Positions 62,374-64,000 of a DNA stretch of 64,000 nt are shown in pieces. A program made the position numbers and the translations under genes. The notes beneath the pieces are model-generated. The model did no database searches. It had not been told where the DNA came from and worked only from the letters and a program-made list of their open reading frames with translations. The stretch is from Massilia sp. Root335 (GTDB lineage Bacteria > Pseudomonadota > Gammaproteobacteria > Burkholderiales > Burkholderiaceae_D), in assembly GCF_001425685.1 (NCBI RefSeq), contig NZ_LMCY01000044.1:124763-188762 (forward strand), given 5' to 3'. Positions within the stretch are counted from its first letter, which is position 1. Every line of letters starts with the position of its first letter.

Positions 62374-63435
62374 CTACCCCGATCGCCCCACCGGCTCCCC
62401 GCCCAGCACTTTCATGGCCCGCTCGAGCGCCCTGACCTTGTCGCGCATGGCCGACAGGTTGCGCACGAGCGCCGCGCTGCGTTCCCATTCCGCGTTCGGC
62501 GCGATCGGATAAAAGCCCGTGTAGCGGCCCGGTTCGGCGATCGAGTTCGGCACCAGCGTGCCGGCCGTGACGTGGACGTTGTCGGCGATGTCGATGTGGC
62601 CGTTGATCATCGCGGCGCCGCCGAACGTGCAGTGGCTGCCGATGTTGGCGCTGCCCGCCACGCCGACGCAGCCCGCCATTGCCGTGTGCGCGCCGATGCG
62701 GCAGTTGTGGCCGATCTGGATCAGGTTGTCGAGCTTCACGCCGTCTTCGATCACGGTGTCGTCCAGCGCGCCGCGGTCGATCGCCGTGTTCGAGCCGATG
62801 TCGACGTCGTCGCCGATCACCACGCGCCCCGTCTGCGGGATCTTGATGTAGATGCCGCCGTCCACGGCGAAGCCGAAGCCGTCGCCGCCGATCACGGCGC
62901 CCGAGTGGACGATGCCGCGCGCGCCGATGACGCAGCGCGCGTGGAAGGTCACGTTGGCGAAGAAGTGCGTACTTTCGCCCACCGACGCGTCGCGCCCGAT
63001 GTAGCAGCCGGCGTCGATCACGGCGCCGGGCCCGATGACGGCGCCCGCCTCCACCGTGACGTGCGCGCCGACGTACGCGGCCGGGTCCACGCGCGCGCTC
63101 GCGTGCACGACGGCCGACGGGTGGATGCCAGGCGCGGGCGCGGCGGCGGACCCGCACAGGTATTGCGCGGTGCGCGCGAAATAGGCGTACGGGTTGTTCG
63201 TGACGATGCGTGCGCCGTCGTACGCGGCGGCGACGTCCGGCTCGTCGAGCGGCGATAGAATCAGCGCCGCCGCCCGGCTGTGCGCGGCCGCGGCCCGCAG
63301 CCGGCTGTTGCTGAGAAAGCTGATGTCCGTGGCGCCCGCGCGGTCCAGCGGGGCGATGCGCGTGACTTCGATCTGCGGATCGCCTTCCAGCCGGCCGCCG
63401 AAGCGTTCGACCAGCTCCATGAGTCGTGTGCCCAT
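62374..63435 (-). CDS. lpxD: UDP-3-O-(3-hydroxyacyl)glucosamine N-acyltransferase, stand-alone LpxD
   Basis: LpxD adds the second acyl chain in lipid A synthesis. The 353-residue protein has the N-terminal uridine-binding domain (about 1-100, ISFLSNSRLR) and the left-handed beta-helix of hexapeptide repeats. The catalytic histidine is in NLIQIGHNCRIG, and the C-terminal helical extension ends at about residue 345. It looks intact. The usual lpxD neighbours (bamA, skp, fabZ, lpxA) are absent; it sits between an alcohol dehydrogenase and a TonB receptor. It may therefore be a second lpxD, or a paralogue acting on another nucleotide sugar. Confidence 0.88.
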   Translation of the reverse strand: MGTRLMELVERFGGRLEGDPQIEVTRIAPLDRAGATDISFLSNSRLRAAAAHSRAAALILSPLDEPDVAAAYDGARIVTNNPYAYFARTAQYLCGSAAAPAPGIHPSAVVHASARVDPAAYVGAHVTVEAGAVIGPGAVIDAGCYIGRDASVGESTHFFANVTFHARCVIGARGIVHSGAVIGGDGFGFAVDGGIYIKIPQTGRVVIGDDVDIGSNTAIDRGALDDTVIEDGVKLDNLIQIGHNCRIGAHTAMAGCVGVAGSANIGSHCTFGGAAMINGHIDIADNVHVTAGTLVPNSIAEPGRYTGFYPIAPNAEWERSAALVRNLSAMRDKVRALERAMKVLGGEPVGRSG

Positions 63436-63541
63436 GCCCTCGCCTCCTGTCGCATCGTTACGTGTGATTGCGGTTCGACCGATGCGCCGGCCCGGCGGTT
63501 CCGGATCGCAGGGAGAACAAGGAAGCGGTGTGAGCTACCGC

Positions 63542-63595
63542 AAAAGAAAAAGCCCCGCTTGCAACCGGCGCACAGCATGCCGGTCGAAAGCGGGG
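63542..63595 (-). terminator. Rho-independent terminator of the TonB receptor gene
   Basis: A stem of CCCCGCTT / AAGCGGGG (63553-63560, 63588-63595) encloses a second stem ACCGGC / GCCGGT. On the minus strand it is followed by T-rich sequence, 27 bases after the receptor stop. The rest of the gap to lpxD (63436-63541) presumably carries the lpxD promoter; I see no clear hexamers. Confidence 0.8.
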
Positions 63596-63622
63596 ACAGG
63601 GGACGTAATGGGTACTGCGTGA

Positions 63623-64000
63623 TCAGAACTTGCCGCGGAGGCCCAGCTGGAACGTGCGGCCCGGATCATACGAGCTGAACGCCGCGTTCGGGAACTGGAA
63701 GTAGCCTTCGCGCTTGGCCTTGTTCAGGTTGACGATGTCGAACGTGATCGTCGGCCAGTTGTCGCGGCCCAGCACTTCTTCCAGGTCCACGCTGGACGAG
63801 AAGTCGGCCTGCTTGTACGAGCGGCCGTACAGTGCCGCCAGCGTCACGCCGCTCTGGTTCGCGTTGGCGGACTGGCTGCCCTGCTGGTACTGGTGCGAGA
63901 TGCGCGCCATGTAGCCGTGGTTCTCGTAGTAGAAGCCGAAGTTGTTGCTCTTCTTCGGTACGTTCAGGGCGACGAAACCGTTGGTGCCCTCGCCGCTCGC
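63623..64000 (-). CDS. TonB-dependent receptor, C-terminal part (5' truncated by window edge)
   Basis: The frame is open from the right edge to the stop at 63623, 125 codons. It encodes the last beta-barrel strands of a large TonB-dependent outer-membrane receptor: HGYMARISHQYQQG, VDLEEVLGRDNWPTITFDIVNLNKAK (a Massilia/Xanthomonas-type variant of the NLFD strand) and the terminal FQLGLRGKF with its final aromatic residue. The IVNLN form is common in receptors of carbohydrate uptake loci. The N-terminal plug lies outside. It is unrelated to the receptor remnant at 15919. Confidence 0.9.
   Translation of the reverse strand, partial: ASGEGTNGFVALNVPKKSNNFGFYYENHGYMARISHQYQQGSQSANANQSGVTLAALYGRSYKQADFSSSVDLEEVLGRDNWPTITFDIVNLNKAKREGYFQFPNAAFSSYDPGRTFQLGLRGKF

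Overview
The window reads as chromosomal DNA of a GC-rich betaproteobacterium of the family Oxalobacteraceae, probably Massilia or a close relative. Support comes from the housekeeping gene order (tyrS / M23 peptidase / anmK / erpA / bactofilin / argC / rpsI / rplM; topB-smg-dprA-LysM divergent from def-fmt; rsmB-DUF4390-NtrY/NtrX), a DUF3567 protein typical of betaproteobacteria, and strong G/C bias at third codon positions. The genus is an inference. I see no rRNA, tRNA, CRISPR array, intact insertion sequence or prophage.

Layout. 1-5.7 kb (minus strand): dusB-fis-purH (purH runs off the left edge), preceded by tyrS-dtd, a PEBP-like protein and a histidine phosphatase. 5.7-8.3 kb (plus): M23 endopeptidase and anmK. 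8.3-13.8 kb: accessory insert with a palindromic repeat element, a coupled pair of exported proteins (one DUF2145) and a GH8-GH3 glycosidase operon. 13.8-17.3 kb (minus): erpA, bactofilin, argC, a TonB-receptor remnant with an inverted-repeat element, rpsI and rplM behind a strong promoter. 17.5-27.5 kb: exported S33-type hydrolase, NatAB-like ABC exporter, OsmC protein, coq7, an unknown protein, an ABC ATPase with a giant permease/M1-metallopeptidase fusion, and a lone antitoxin-like protein. 27.6-35.3 kb: topB-smg-dprA-LysM protein (minus) divergent from def-fmt (plus). 35.4-44.8 kb: orphan brnA, metH, an ABC-2 exporter pair, an EAL-HDOD protein, a class II amidotransferase and DUF3567. 44.9-50.7 kb (minus): rsmB, DUF4390, NtrY-like kinase, a short NtrX-like regulator and a degenerate CobW-like protein. 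50.9-57.2 kb (plus): argS, SPOR protein, dsbA, SDR, birA, coaX, second SPOR protein. 57.3-62.4 kb: LysR regulator divergent from a five-gene redox cluster (SDR, AhpD-like, bicupin, FAD amine oxidase, Zn alcohol dehydrogenase). 62.4-64 kb (minus): a stand-alone lpxD and the C-terminus of a TonB-dependent receptor.

Functional themes. Most of the window serves translation (tyrS, dtd, argS, def, fmt, rplM, rpsI, rsmB, dusB), cofactor and amino-acid metabolism (purH, argC, metH, birA, coaX, coq7, erpA) and the cell envelope (M23, anmK, bactofilin, LysM, SPOR, DsbA). The accessory parts are the GH8/GH3 module, the LysR redox cluster, the peptidase-exporter fusion and the repeat elements at the junctions. 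The best candidates for undescribed biology are the LysR redox cluster (57.3-62.4 kb), the M1-peptidase/ABC fusion (22.7-27.2 kb) and the NtrYX-like operon ending in a CobW-like protein without a P-loop (44.9-48.4 kb).
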